64,000 bases of DNA from Gordonia heveisoli (GCF_030315745.1 NZ_JASXSH010000002.1:248001-312000), one strand, 5' to 3'. Counted from the stretch's first letter, positions 54,995 through 63,828 are shown. Program-made: numbers and translations. The notes: generated by a model not told the origin, from the letters alone.

Positions 54995-56466
54995 CCACCC
55001 CACCACAGCGATCGGCGGCCGAGATCCTCGCCGAACTCGACGACCTCCGCGCCGCGGACGCCCCCACCCATGGCGGCCGCATCCTCGCCTACGTCTACGA
55101 CGCCGGCCGGTCCGAACTCGACGACCTGGCGGCCGCCGCGATCGCCCGCGTCCAGCCGGTGAACGCACTGGACCCGACCGTCTTCGAATCGGTGGCGGCG
55201 ATGGAGCGTGAGCTGATCACTTTCGGGCGCAACATCTTCCACGCAGCCCACGCGGTCGGGACGGTGACCTCGGGCGGCACCGAGAGCTGCATCCTCGCGG
55301 TCAAGGCGGCCCGCGACGCCGCCGGCCTTGCACCCGGGACCGGATCAGTCGTGCTGCCCTCCACCGCCCATGCGGCGTTCACCAAGGCGGCGAACCTGCT
55401 CGGTGTCCGCGCGATCCGACTCAGCGTGAACCCGCAGACCTCCGTTCCGACACCCGAATCCGTCGCCGCCGCGATCTGCGACGACACCTTCCTCCTCGTC
55501 GCCTCCGCACCCAACTATCCGACCGGCTGCATCGACCCGATCGAGGCATTCGGCCGCATCGCGGGCGAACGGGGCATCGCGCTGCACGTCGACGCCTGCC
55601 TGGGCGGTTTCGCGCTGCCCTGGTGGGGTGCGGACACCCCGGCCTGGGATTTCCGGGTGGCCGGGGTCACCAGTCTCTCGGCCGACCTCCACAAGTACGG
55701 CTACACCCCCAAGGGCGCCTCGCTGCTGCTGCACACCGACCGCGATCGGCATCGCGCCCAGTACTTCTCCACCACCGATTGGCCGGGCTATCCGGTGGTC
55801 AATCCGACGCTGCTCGGTTCGCGGTCCGCCGCAGGCATCGCGTCGTCCTGGGCGATCACCCGCTTCCTGGGCACCGACGGATTCGCCGAGTTGGTGGCCG
55901 CCACCCGCGACGCGTCGCAGTCGCTGATCGCGGCCGTCGACGCGATCGACGGACTGCGCGTCGTCGGCTCACCGACCGGGCCGGTGTTCGCGGTCGCCGC
56001 CGACCCCACCGCCGACGTACCCGTCGATCCGCACCGGTGGGCAGCGGCCGTCGCCGAGCGGGGCTTCACGCTCCAGATGCAGCCTGCTTACACCCAGCCC
56101 GACGGGACGGATCTGCCTGCGACCACCCACCTCACGGTGACCCCGGTCACGGCTACCGTGCGCACCGATCTCGTCGACGCCTGTCGCCGCGCCGCGGACG
56201 CGGTGCGTGGCCAAGCCGCCGCGAAACCTCCTGCCGCCCTGTCTGATCTGGCCGCCGCCTTCGCCGACGGAACACTCGCCGTCGCCGATGTACTGGCTCT
56301 GCCGAGTGAGGCCACCGAAGCCGCGCTGGTCGCCGCCGGGATCGATCCCCACGCACGCGGCGGCCCGCTGGACATGGCCGCGATCATCGCCGCCGTGCAC
56401 ACCCTCCCCCGCCCTGTCACCGCGAAGATGCTGACCGAGTTCCTGGCCGCCTTCACCAACCCGTGA
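54991..56466 (+). CDS. PLP-dependent lyase/decarboxylase (sphingosine-1-phosphate lyase-like)
   Basis: This 491-residue enzyme is a group II PLP decarboxylase-like protein: TVTSGGTESCILAVKAARD, ALHVDACLGGFALPWWG and the cofactor lysine in SADLHKYGYTPKG (about Lys235). The DLHKYGY/PKG motif and overall layout match sphingosine-1-phosphate lyase and related aldolase-type lyases better than amino-acid decarboxylases. It would act inside the cell on the molecule imported by the preceding transporter, perhaps an amino alcohol or phosphorylated amine. Overlaps the transporter stop (ATGA). Confidence 0.85.
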   Translation: MTTPPQRSAAEILAELDDLRAADAPTHGGRILAYVYDAGRSELDDLAAAAIARVQPVNALDPTVFESVAAMERELITFGRNIFHAAHAVGTVTSGGTESCILAVKAARDAAGLAPGTGSVVLPSTAHAAFTKAANLLGVRAIRLSVNPQTSVPTPESVAAAICDDTFLLVASAPNYPTGCIDPIEAFGRIAGERGIALHVDACLGGFALPWWGADTPAWDFRVAGVTSLSADLHKYGYTPKGASLLLHTDRDRHRAQYFSTTDWPGYPVVNPTLLGSRSAAGIASSWAITRFLGTDGFAELVAATRDASQSLIAAVDAIDGLRVVGSPTGPVFAVAADPTADVPVDPHRWAAAVAERGFTLQMQPAYTQPDGTDLPATTHLTVTPVTATVRTDLVDACRRAADAVRGQAAAKPPAALSDLAAAFADGTLAVADVLALPSEATEAALVAAGIDPHARGGPLDMAAIIAAVHTLPRPVTAKMLTEFLAAFTNP

Positions 56467-56475
56467 GCCCACGGC

Positions 56476-57516
56476 TCAATGCGCGACCCAGGCCAGCACG
56501 CGGTCGACCGGCCAGGTGGTGACTATTCGATCGACGTCGATCCCCAGACGGTCGGCACGTTCGGCTCCGAGCGACTTGAACTCCAACTGTCCGGGGGCGT
56601 GGGCGTCGGAGTCGATGGCGAACAGGCAGCCGGCGTCGCGGGCCAGGACCAGGAGGTCGTCGGGCGGATCGACCCGCTCGGGACGAGAATTGATCTCCAC
56701 CGCGGTACCCGATGCCGCGCAGGCTGCGAACACCTCGGCGGCGTCGAAACGAGACTGCGGCCGGGTGCCCCGACCACCGGTGATCAGTCGGCCGGTGCAG
56801 TGGCCCAGCACATTCACCCGCGGATCGGTGACAGCGGCGAGCAGCCGCCGGGTCATCGATGGCTCGTCCATACGGAGTTTCGAGTGCACCGACGCCGTCA
56901 CCACATCCAGTCGGTCGAGCAGCGTGCGGTCCTGATCGAGGGTCCCGTCGTCGAGGATGTCCACCTCGATGCCGGTCAATACGGTCAACCCGACATCCGA
57001 TTCGTCGAGTGCCGCAATGGTGTCCATCTGCCGGGTCAGTCGCTCGGCGCTGAGTCCGTTGGCGACCGTCAGCCGTGGCGAATGGTCGGTGACCGCCAGC
57101 CATCGGTGCCCCAATGCCGCTGCCGCGTCCAGCATCTCGGTCAGCGGTGCCCCGCCGTCACTCCAGTCGGTGTGCGCGTGCAGGTCGCCGACGATCTGTT
57201 CGGCGAGCCGCTCACCACCACTGGTCAGGGGTTGCTGGTCACGCTGCAGGTCGGCCAGATACTCCGGCATCTCGCCGCGCAGCGCCGCGGTGATGACCGA
57301 CGCCGTGCGCGCGCCGATCCCGCGGATCTCGGTGAGGCTGCCCGAGGCCGCCCGGTGGCCGAGTTCGGCAGGACCGAGCTCCGACGCCGCGACGGCCGCA
57401 CGCCGGAAGGCCTCCACCCGGTAAGAATTCGCCCGGGTGCGTTCGAGTAACCACGCGATCCGCGTCAGGGCCGTCACCGGATCGGTGGGCGGCACAAGCG
57501 GATCGAAGGTTCTCAT
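56476..57516 (-). CDS. PHP-domain phosphoesterase with HhH N-terminus (PolX-like)
   Basis: This 346-residue protein has an N-terminal helix-hairpin-helix region similar to the 8-kDa domain of family X polymerases (RANSYRVEAFRRAA, EIRGIGARTASVI) and a C-terminal PHP metal-dependent phosphoesterase: GDLHAHTDWSDG, VTDHSP, TGIEVDIL, VTASVHS, GHCTGRL and FAIDSDAH. The polymerase palm is absent. Such proteins may process DNA ends or hydrolyse histidinol-phosphate-like esters. It overlaps the small membrane-anchored protein gene upstream (ATGA). Confidence 0.87.
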   Translation of the reverse strand: MRTFDPLVPPTDPVTALTRIAWLLERTRANSYRVEAFRRAAVAASELGPAELGHRAASGSLTEIRGIGARTASVITAALRGEMPEYLADLQRDQQPLTSGGERLAEQIVGDLHAHTDWSDGGAPLTEMLDAAAALGHRWLAVTDHSPRLTVANGLSAERLTRQMDTIAALDESDVGLTVLTGIEVDILDDGTLDQDRTLLDRLDVVTASVHSKLRMDEPSMTRRLLAAVTDPRVNVLGHCTGRLITGGRGTRPQSRFDAAEVFAACAASGTAVEINSRPERVDPPDDLLVLARDAGCLFAIDSDAHAPGQLEFKSLGAERADRLGIDVDRIVTTWPVDRVLAWVAH

Positions 57517-57719
57517 GGTTGTCGCTGGTCCCCCGTGGATGCCGCCTCACCTGCGGCCTCATCAGCGGCCTGCGCCGCGGCCAGCCGCTCATGCAGTCGA
57601 CCGCGCACATCGTCGGCGCTGTAGGAAGTCCTCTTCCGCTGGTCGCGGGCAACCACCGCACCACCGGCGGCAACCCCGACCGCCCCGGCCAAACCCAGCC
57701 ATTTCCACACGCTACGCAT
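57513..57719 (-). CDS. Small membrane-anchored protein of unknown function
   Basis: This 68-residue protein has one N-terminal membrane helix (WLGLAGAVGVAAGGAVVA) followed by a charged region (RDQRKRTSYSADDVRGRLHERL) and an Ala/Glu-rich end. ATG 57719 is seven bases after TACCCT on the reverse strand, so it is probably leaderless; ATG 57725 is another in-frame choice. It overlaps the PHP gene and is presumably transcribed with it. No family recognised. Confidence 0.7.
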   Translation of the reverse strand: MRSVWKWLGLAGAVGVAAGGAVVARDQRKRTSYSADDVRGRLHERLAAAQAADEAAGEAASTGDQRQP

Positions 57720-57726
57720 GCCCATC

Positions 57727-57748
57727 AGGGTAGTCGGTGGACTACTCT
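57727..57748. promoter_or_regulatory. Face-to-face leaderless promoters
   Basis: TACCCT (reverse strand, 57727-57732) serves the leftward gene starting at 57719, and TACTCT (57743-57748) serves the rightward gene starting at 57755, six bases later. Only 35 bases separate the two start codons, so the two polymerase sites overlap and should compete. Confidence 0.6.
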
Positions 57749-57754
57749 GCATCC

Positions 57755-58453
57755 GTGGATCCACGACGCGCGACCGGCGCCATCAGCCTCGACGAAGCGC
57801 TCGATTCGACGCGCACCGGCGACATCTGGCTGTTTCGCGGGCATTCCGGTCCCGACCGCGCGATCCGTACGCTCACCAACTCGCCGGTGAACCATGTCGC
57901 GATGACTGTCGCCGTCGATGACCTACCTCCGTTGATGTGGCATGCCGAACTCGGCGACAAACTTCTCGATGTCTGGACCGGCGATCATCACCGCGGGGTC
58001 CAACTCCACTACGCCCGAGAGGCCGTGGAGCAGTGGATGATCAAGTATGACCAGCGCTGCTGGATCCGGCAGCTGAGTCCCGATGTCACGGCCGCGCAGG
58101 AGGATGCCCTGTTGCGCGCGATCGCCCGGCTCGACGGGACACCGTTCCCGTCGACGGCCCGGCTGGCCACCCGCTGGTTCCGCGGCCGGATCCCGACCAG
58201 TGTCGACGTCGTCCGTGGTATCCCGGTGCTGGAGCGGAAGGCGCGCGAACGACAGTCCCGGCGACAGGAACACGCCCCCGGCCTGGAGGCCGCCTACTGT
58301 GCCGAGGTCGTCGCGATCACCTATGCCGACATGGGGCTGATCGACGCGGGCAAACACTCCAACTGGTTTGACCCTGGCCGATTCTGGAGCGGCGACCGCC
58401 TACCCCTGGTCGCCGATTTCCGCCTCGCCGACGAGGTCGAGGTAAAGCTCTGA
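57755..58453 (+). CDS. YiiX/permuted NlpC-P60-like papain-fold hydrolase
   Basis: This 232-residue protein has TGDIWLFRGHSGPDRAIRTLTNSPVNHVAM (GD and NHV histidine region) and, near the end, AAYCAEVVAITYADMGL with the candidate catalytic cysteine. This His-before-Cys order is the circularly permuted papain fold of the YiiX/YebB group, which includes cell-wall peptidases and lipid hydrolases. No signal peptide is seen, so action in the cytoplasm or on the inner face is possible. GTG 57755 is supported by TACTCT six bases upstream. Confidence 0.78.
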   Translation: MDPRRATGAISLDEALDSTRTGDIWLFRGHSGPDRAIRTLTNSPVNHVAMTVAVDDLPPLMWHAELGDKLLDVWTGDHHRGVQLHYAREAVEQWMIKYDQRCWIRQLSPDVTAAQEDALLRAIARLDGTPFPSTARLATRWFRGRIPTSVDVVRGIPVLERKARERQSRRQEHAPGLEAAYCAEVVAITYADMGLIDAGKHSNWFDPGRFWSGDRLPLVADFRLADEVEVKL

Positions 58454-58465
58454 CCTGTACGCCGG

Positions 58466-59548
58466 CTAACTGAACGCAGCCTCGACCTCGTCACGATCGA
58501 GTTCGGGATCGGTTCCGAGCACGTAGGTCGGGAGGGTGTGCGGGACCGTCGTCCCGGCCGCGACCCGGCGCCGCGCCGCCGCGAATTCGGGAGCTTCGCC
58601 CATGCTGAGGTGCACACCGTTGATGGCCGCCCATACGGCACTGCGCCGGGCGCGACGTTCGACGGGATTCGGACGCTGATGGAGGACAAGTTTGGCGGCC
58701 CACGTCGGCATCGTGTCCCGGATGGCCCAATCCACCGCCGCCTGAGCGGGATTGGTGATGTTGCTGCCGGTGGCGGCGGCGTTACCGTAGGTCAGGCCGA
58801 GTTTGGGCAGATACTCCTTGAGGCACTCCAGGGTGTCGGCCTTGGTCTCCGGCAGATCCGTACCACCGAGCGCGTGACCGACCCGGACGAACTCGCGGTA
58901 GTACCGTTCCAGATCATCACCCCGCAACGGCTTCGGGTGGTAGATCTCGTGTGCGGTGGCGATACCCCAGACGACGGTCGCATAGTTCCAGCGCAGCCAC
59001 GCCGGATCGTCGGCGTCATAGGCCAACCCGTCGGGCCGCACACCCTTGATCGTGTGATGCATCGCGCGCACCGTCCGTGCGAGACGTTCAGCGGTCTCGG
59101 TCGAGCCATAGGCCGTACCCATGAAGAAGGCGAGCGAGTGCCCGAGCCGGATATTCGCACCCTCCGGGTCCACCCGGACCGGCGCATCAGGCGAGTCCGC
59201 CCTGGTCACCAGCCGTGAATGGTGCATGCCCATCCAGTAGATACTGGGGTCCAGTCGCTCCAGGTACGACGCGCACTGCAACCCGAACAGCAATGCCGGG
59301 GTATGCGAGTGGACGTACCAGGTGGCACTGTCGGGGCCGAACCAGCCCGGATCTCCAGCCGGATTCTCGAAATCCATCCCGCGGAAGAACTTGGTTCGGA
59401 TGTTCTCGTCGAATCGGTCGTTGAGCCATCTCCCGATGACCTGGTGTGGCAGGCCGATCGGCACCGCGGGCAGTTTCGGAATCCGTACCGCATCGATCTT
59501 CGGGATCCGCACCGGCGACATCGACAGCAGGTCAACAGACAGCGACAT
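58466..59548 (-). CDS. Oxygenase MpaB family protein (DUF2236)
   Basis: This 360-residue protein contains the DUF2236 haem-oxygenase-like domain: HSHTPALLFGLQCASYLERLDPSIYW, RTVRAMHHTIKGVRPDGLAYDADDP and WNYATVVWGIATAHEIYHPKPL. The family includes latex-clearing protein Lcp and MpaB and uses a haem iron to cleave or oxygenate isoprenoid-type or fatty substrates. ATG 59548 has GGGAGGG upstream. It is divergent from a TetR gene across a 49-bp palindrome and is the probable target of that repressor. Confidence 0.88.
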   Translation of the reverse strand: MSLSVDLLSMSPVRIPKIDAVRIPKLPAVPIGLPHQVIGRWLNDRFDENIRTKFFRGMDFENPAGDPGWFGPDSATWYVHSHTPALLFGLQCASYLERLDPSIYWMGMHHSRLVTRADSPDAPVRVDPEGANIRLGHSLAFFMGTAYGSTETAERLARTVRAMHHTIKGVRPDGLAYDADDPAWLRWNYATVVWGIATAHEIYHPKPLRGDDLERYYREFVRVGHALGGTDLPETKADTLECLKEYLPKLGLTYGNAAATGSNITNPAQAAVDWAIRDTMPTWAAKLVLHQRPNPVERRARRSAVWAAINGVHLSMGEAPEFAAARRRVAAGTTVPHTLPTYVLGTDPELDRDEVEAAFS

Positions 59549-59564
59549 GACACACCCTCCCGTG

Positions 59565-59613
59565 TGGTGACAGGTGTACCCAGAATAGATCATTCTGGGA
59601 ACACCTGTCACCA
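59565..59613. promoter_or_regulatory. 49-bp near-perfect palindromic operator between mpaB-like and TetR genes
   Basis: The 22-base arms 59565-59586 and 59592-59613 match at 21 of 22 positions around a five-base spacer (AGATC). A TATTCT box for the leftward gene lies inside it. The length suits two TetR dimers. Confidence 0.9.
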
Positions 59614-59654
59614 AATATCCGTTCACGATTGTCGACAGCCGTATGCTGAGGATC

Positions 59655-60251
59655 GTGTCCAGCCCCACCAGATGGGCCGGCGTACCGCTGGCCGACCGAC
59701 GAGCCGAACGCCGCGCCCGTCTTATCGATGCCGGTTTCGACATCTTCGGCACCGACGGCGAAGCCGCGCTTTCCGTCCGATCCGTCTGTCGTGCATGCGA
59801 ATTCAACTCACGCTACTTCTACGAGAGTTTCGCCGACACCGACGCCCTGCTCGGCGCCGTCTACGACCGTACGTCCGCCGAGCTGACCACGGTGGTCACC
59901 GCGGCGATCGCCGACGCGCACGACTCGGTACGCGCACGCACCCGCGCCGGAATTCGCGCGGTCCTCGACTTCGGGTCCGCCGACCCTCGGCGCGGTCGGG
60001 TGCTGTTCACCGAGGCGCGCGCCAATCCGGTTCTGGCACAGCGTCGTGCCGCTACCCAGGACATGCTGCGGGAAGCATCGGTCACCGAGAATCGCACGCG
60101 TGACGGCGACTCGATCGCCTCCGCGGTCCGCGCCGCGATGTTCACCGGATCGATGGCCGAACTGGCCCAGCAGTGGCTTGCAGGCAACCTCGGAGACGAT
60201 CTCGACGCCATCGTCGACGTCGCGGTCCGCGTCTTGCTGGGTCCCCGCTAG
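59655..60251 (+). CDS. TetR/AcrR family transcriptional regulator
   Basis: This 198-residue regulator has an N-terminal helix-turn-helix (ARLIDAGFDIFGTDGEAALS, RSVCRACEFNSRYFYESFADTDALLGAVY) and a C-terminal ligand-binding domain. It should bind the palindrome upstream and repress the divergent MpaB-type oxygenase and itself. GTG 59655 is preferred over ATG 59643 because TATGCT lies seven bases upstream of it, giving a leaderless start. The inducer is probably a substrate of the oxygenase. Its stop overlaps the convergent transporter gene by four bases. Confidence 0.9.
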   Translation: MSSPTRWAGVPLADRRAERRARLIDAGFDIFGTDGEAALSVRSVCRACEFNSRYFYESFADTDALLGAVYDRTSAELTTVVTAAIADAHDSVRARTRAGIRAVLDFGSADPRRGRVLFTEARANPVLAQRRAATQDMLREASVTENRTRDGDSIASAVRAAMFTGSMAELAQQWLAGNLGDDLDAIVDVAVRVLLGPR

Positions 60252-61522
60252 CTGTTCGGCGCGTTCTCCCCGACCGCGCGCGCATATCGTCGGATCTCGG
60301 CAGGTCCGACGCCGCGATCGAGGCCGGCGACCAGCACCGCGCAACCCACCGCGGAAAGCACTGCACTGGCGGCAAACAGCGCGCCGAAGCCGAACAGGTC
60401 GCCGACGATGCCGCCGACCACCCCGGCGACTCCCTGTACGATCACCACAGCGCAGGCCGCCAGGGTGTAGTCGCTGCCCGCATGATCGGCCTGCGTCGCA
60501 TCCATCATCAGCGTGAACACCGCAACCGTCGCCGCACCACCGAGGATGTGCTCGGCCAGGCTGGCGACGACGATCAGCCCGAATCCCCCGGCGCCTGCCG
60601 CACATACGACGTACAGCCCGAGGCTCAGGGTCTGCGCGATGCCGCCGTACAGCAGCGCGTTGCGTCGCCCGAACCGGTAGGCCAGCCAGCCGCCGATGGC
60701 GGCGCCGCCCAGCGCCCCCACCGAGGACAGCGCGCCCTTGACGAGCGCGATCTGTCCGTCGGTCAGTCCGGCGTCGACCATGAACGAGCCCACATGCGCC
60801 GACCCCATCGAGTCACCGAACTTGAATGCACCGATGATCAGGATGAAGGCGACCATGCCAGGCCGACGCAACCGGCGCAGCCATTCGCTCGCGGTCTCGC
60901 GCACCGAACCGTCACCCCGGTCGCGTCGCGCACCGCGGATCGACGTGCCCGCGCGCATCCACCAGACCGGCACGGTGGCGAGAAGCATCAGTGCCGCCAT
61001 CGCGACGAACATCGCACGCCACCCGGCGAGCGACAGCAGCCATAGCAGCCCGCCGCCGCCGACGATCATCCCGATTCGGTAGGCGCCCACCTGAATCCCG
61101 TTACCGACGCCGCGCTGCGACGGAGCGAGCAGTTGGACAGCCAGTCCGTCGGTCGCGACATCCTGCGTCGCCGAGAGCAGGTTGACGACGGCGATGCCGA
61201 TGAACAACCAGGTCAGCGTCGACGACAGATTCAGGCAGGCCAGCCCGAGCGCCACGGCAGCGGAGCCGAACTGCATCCACAGCAGCCACTGCCTGCGTGT
61301 TCCGTAGCGGTCGACGAAGGGCGCCCAGATGAATTTCAGTGCCCATGGCGCGAAGAGCACGCCGGTCGCACTGATCTCGGTCAACCCGAAACCGGAGCGT
61401 CGCAGGATGACCGGCACGGCCTGGGTGAAGAAGCCGAAGGGAAGCCCTTGCGCGAAATACAGGGCGGACAGCACCACCACGGTCCCGGCGGCGATCGGCG
61501 CCGTCCGGTTCGCGAAGTTCAT
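60248..61522 (-). CDS. MFS transporter (AmpG/PAT-like)
   Basis: This 424-residue, 12-helix MFS protein has SALYFAQGLPFGFFTQAVPVILRRSG near its N-terminus, WALKFIWAPFVDRYG and SATQDVATDGLAVQLL, patterns typical of AmpG-like permeases (muropeptides) and the related acetyl-CoA/PAT transporters. In this lineage it could recycle peptidoglycan fragments, but the substrate is not fixed by homology. It stands alone, convergent with the TetR gene. Confidence 0.82.
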   Translation of the reverse strand: MNFANRTAPIAAGTVVVLSALYFAQGLPFGFFTQAVPVILRRSGFGLTEISATGVLFAPWALKFIWAPFVDRYGTRRQWLLWMQFGSAAVALGLACLNLSSTLTWLFIGIAVVNLLSATQDVATDGLAVQLLAPSQRGVGNGIQVGAYRIGMIVGGGGLLWLLSLAGWRAMFVAMAALMLLATVPVWWMRAGTSIRGARRDRGDGSVRETASEWLRRLRRPGMVAFILIIGAFKFGDSMGSAHVGSFMVDAGLTDGQIALVKGALSSVGALGGAAIGGWLAYRFGRRNALLYGGIAQTLSLGLYVVCAAGAGGFGLIVVASLAEHILGGAATVAVFTLMMDATQADHAGSDYTLAACAVVIVQGVAGVVGGIVGDLFGFGALFAASAVLSAVGCAVLVAGLDRGVGPAEIRRYARAVGENAPNS

Positions 61523-61592
61523 GCGGCCATCGTCGCAGATGGGCGTGTCGGGGTGCGTCGGCACCCGCGCGCTGTCGAGTCCACCGCGGCGG

Positions 61593-62093
61593 TCAGGCCA
61601 CCGCGTCGACCAGCACCGCCGCGATGGCCTCCAGTCCGGACTGATCGGCGTCACCGAATCTGTCCGGGACGGGGCTGTCGAGGTCGAAGACGCCGATCAA
61701 CTCGCCATCCCGCACCAGCGGTACCACCAGTTCCGAGCGGGATTCGGAGTCACAGGCGATGTGGTCGGGTACGGCATGGACGTCGGGTACACGCTGCGTG
61801 GACCGGGTCCGCGCTGCCGCACCGCAGACGCCGCGATCGAGCGGAATCCGCACGCACGCCGGCTTGCCCTGGAACGGTCCGACGACCAGTTCGGTCCCGT
61901 CGTACAGGTAGAAGCCAACCCAGTTCAGCCGCGGTAGCGCGTGGTACACGAGCGACGAGAGGTTCGCCGCGTTGGCGATCAGATCGGATTCTCCCGCAAC
62001 CAGGGCCCGCGCCGACTCGATCAGCGCCGCATACCCCTCGTCGGCCCGCTCGGACCAGTCGACGCCGGCCACGTCCCGGATGTCGAAGCTCAT
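61593..62093 (-). CDS. Free methionine-(R)-sulfoxide reductase, GAF type
   Basis: This 166-residue GAF-domain enzyme has LNWVGFYLYDGTELVVGPFQGKPAC, GRVCG-like DRGVCGAAART and PDHIACDSESRSELVVPL, supplying the three conserved cysteines of fRMsr. It reduces free methionine-R-sulfoxide, repairing oxidative damage with thioredoxin-like reductants. The ATG follows CATACT by six bases, consistent with leaderless transcription. Length is standard. Confidence 0.93.
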   Translation of the reverse strand: MSFDIRDVAGVDWSERADEGYAALIESARALVAGESDLIANAANLSSLVYHALPRLNWVGFYLYDGTELVVGPFQGKPACVRIPLDRGVCGAAARTRSTQRVPDVHAVPDHIACDSESRSELVVPLVRDGELIGVFDLDSPVPDRFGDADQSGLEAIAAVLVDAVA

Positions 62094-62190
62094 CGGTCCA
62101 GTATGCCGATACGCCACCGGAGATCCGGTGCCGCTACCGGTTTGCGCGCATACCGAACGAAAGGCCCGTCGACCGAACGGGAGCGCCGAA

Positions 62191-62673
62191 TCAGTCGGCC
62201 GGGATGCGGGGCCGAGTGAGGAACACCAGATCGTAGGGGCCGATGGACTCGCGCCTGCATTCGGCGAAGCCGAGCCTGCGATAGAGCCGAATGTTCGCCG
62301 CACTCTTCGACCCGGTGAACAACTCGATCCGGTCGACGTCATCGTCGGCCACCGTATCGACGATGCGCAACAACGACGAGCCGAGGCTACCGCCCTGCCG
62401 GTCCGGCACCACCGTTACCCGTCCTACCTCGGCGACGTTGCGGCGCGCACGAATTCGCATGGCGGCTACCAGTCTGCCGCCGTCGCGGATACCCCATGCG
62501 GTCACCGACTCCTCGGACAGCTCCGCCTCCAGCTCGGCCATCGTCTGGGTGAGGGCCGGCAGATCGAGATCGTCGTGCAGCCGCGCCTCGCTGACGTATG
62601 CGGCCCGCTGAAGCGTCAGCATCTCCCCGGCGTCGGCGACGCCCAACCGTCGGATATCCACCTGTCCCCCCAT
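62191..62673 (-). CDS. GNAT family N-acetyltransferase
   Basis: This 160-residue protein has the acetyl-CoA binding loop VGRVTVVPDRQGGSLGSSLLRIV and the C-terminal NIRLYRRLGFAECRRE, standard for the GNAT fold. The acceptor cannot be predicted. ATG 62673 follows GGAAAG; GTG 62658 after a GGGGGG run is an alternative. Confidence 0.88.
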   Translation of the reverse strand: MGGQVDIRRLGVADAGEMLTLQRAAYVSEARLHDDLDLPALTQTMAELEAELSEESVTAWGIRDGGRLVAAMRIRARRNVAEVGRVTVVPDRQGGSLGSSLLRIVDTVADDDVDRIELFTGSKSAANIRLYRRLGFAECRRESIGPYDLVFLTRPRIPAD

Positions 62674-62753
62674 TCGACTTTCCGAACAGCAGGCTAGCGC
62701 CACAGCTGTCCCCGACGCGAGCAGATTTGCGCCGTCGTCGGCGGCCGCGACCG

Positions 62754-63311
62754 CTATCCGATACCTGCGCCGACGACCTCGGTCAGCGCGGCGATCGCCG
62801 ATTCGTCGCCGGTGATGGCGACGGTCTCCCCTCGCGTCCACGCCCACCGGGCGAGGTCGTCGACCTCCGCGGTCACCGTCGCGGCCGGCGTCCCGGTGGA
62901 CGCCCGCACCGCCCGTGGAAACCGCTCGCCATCGGAATCCTTGGCCCAGGAACCACATTCGACGAGCCACCGTCGATCGACGTCGGCGGCGACGAACTCC
63001 ACGACCGCTTCGGCACGGTAGCTCGCGTCGCCGGGCAACCATCCCCACATGACGTCCACGGCATGATCGACGACACCTTCGGCGACACCAGACTCCAATG
63101 CGGATACTCCGACACCGGCGGGCAGTTCGGCCGCATCGATGATGCGTCGACGCACGATCTCGCCCCAGAACAGATGCACATTCACCAAGTGCCACAAGAG
63201 ATCAGCCGGTGTCCAGTCCGGACACGTCGGACACCGCGTCCCGGGATCGGCCCGCGCACACGCATCGGCGAGACGTTGCGATTCCACCGCGATCACGGCT
63301 GCCCGGTCCAT
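62754..63311 (-). CDS. Maleylpyruvate isomerase/mycothiol-dependent family protein
   Basis: This 185-residue protein has the DinB-like four-helix MDMPI N-terminal domain: LADACARADPGTRCPTCPDWTPADLLWHLVNVHLFW, with the metal-binding histidine in WHLVNVH, and a smaller C-terminal domain ending ARWAWTRGETVAITGD. Family members use mycothiol as cofactor; mshB in this window shows the host makes it. The reaction is probably a thiol-dependent transfer or isomerisation; substrate unknown. Confidence 0.85.
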   Translation of the reverse strand: MDRAAVIAVESQRLADACARADPGTRCPTCPDWTPADLLWHLVNVHLFWGEIVRRRIIDAAELPAGVGVSALESGVAEGVVDHAVDVMWGWLPGDASYRAEAVVEFVAADVDRRWLVECGSWAKDSDGERFPRAVRASTGTPAATVTAEVDDLARWAWTRGETVAITGDESAIAALTEVVGAGIG

Positions 63312-63348
63312 ACCCGCGATCGTCGCACGTTATCCGTGGTGACCTGGG

Positions 63349-63354
63349 TAAAAT
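63349..63354 (+). promoter_or_regulatory. -10 box of the Ddn-like gene (leaderless)
   Basis: TAAAAT is followed by six bases and the ATG at 63361, the clearest leaderless promoter in the window. Confidence 0.7.
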
Positions 63355-63360
63355 CCGCTG

Positions 63361-63828
63361 ATGGACGACTCCGCGATCCCGCAACTACAGAAGATGCGAT
63401 TCCAGACCGCAGCGAACCGCCTCGTCCGCACCCTCCTGGCGACTCCCGGCGTCAGCCGCGGCATCGGCCGGCGGCTGGTCACCCTCTATTTTCCCGGCGC
63501 GCGCACCGGGCGTGCGTACACCGTGCCGGTCGCCTACGTCGACCACGACGGTCGACTACTCATCAGCACCGGCTTCGCCTGGGGCAAGAATCTGCGGCCC
63601 GGGGTCCCGATCGAGGTCCGACTGCTGGGGACGCGCCGTCCGGCCGATGTCGAGGTCTTCACCGACGAGGCCACCGTGATCGCCCATCTGACCGAGATCT
63701 GCCGGAAGAATCCACGGTTCGCCGAGTTCGGTCACATCCGGACCGATGAGGCCGGCAACCCCGAACCGGACGACCTGCACGCGATGTGGCAGGCCGGGGC
63801 CCGTACATTTCTGGTCGCACCGCGATGA
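63361..63828 (+). CDS. Deazaflavin (F420)-dependent nitroreductase family protein (Ddn-like)
   Basis: This 155-residue split-barrel protein has GARTGRAYTVPVAYVDHDGRLLISTGFAWGKNLRPG, the signature of the Ddn/DUF385 family of F420H2-dependent quinone or nitro-group reductases, and lacks a membrane anchor. It implies that the host uses F420, which matters for interpreting the atypical cofH/cofG operon at 4.6-8.5 kb. The following gene overlaps it (ATGA). Confidence 0.86.
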   Translation: MDDSAIPQLQKMRFQTAANRLVRTLLATPGVSRGIGRRLVTLYFPGARTGRAYTVPVAYVDHDGRLLISTGFAWGKNLRPGVPIEVRLLGTRRPADVEVFTDEATVIAHLTEICRKNPRFAEFGHIRTDEAGNPEPDDLHAMWQAGARTFLVAPR

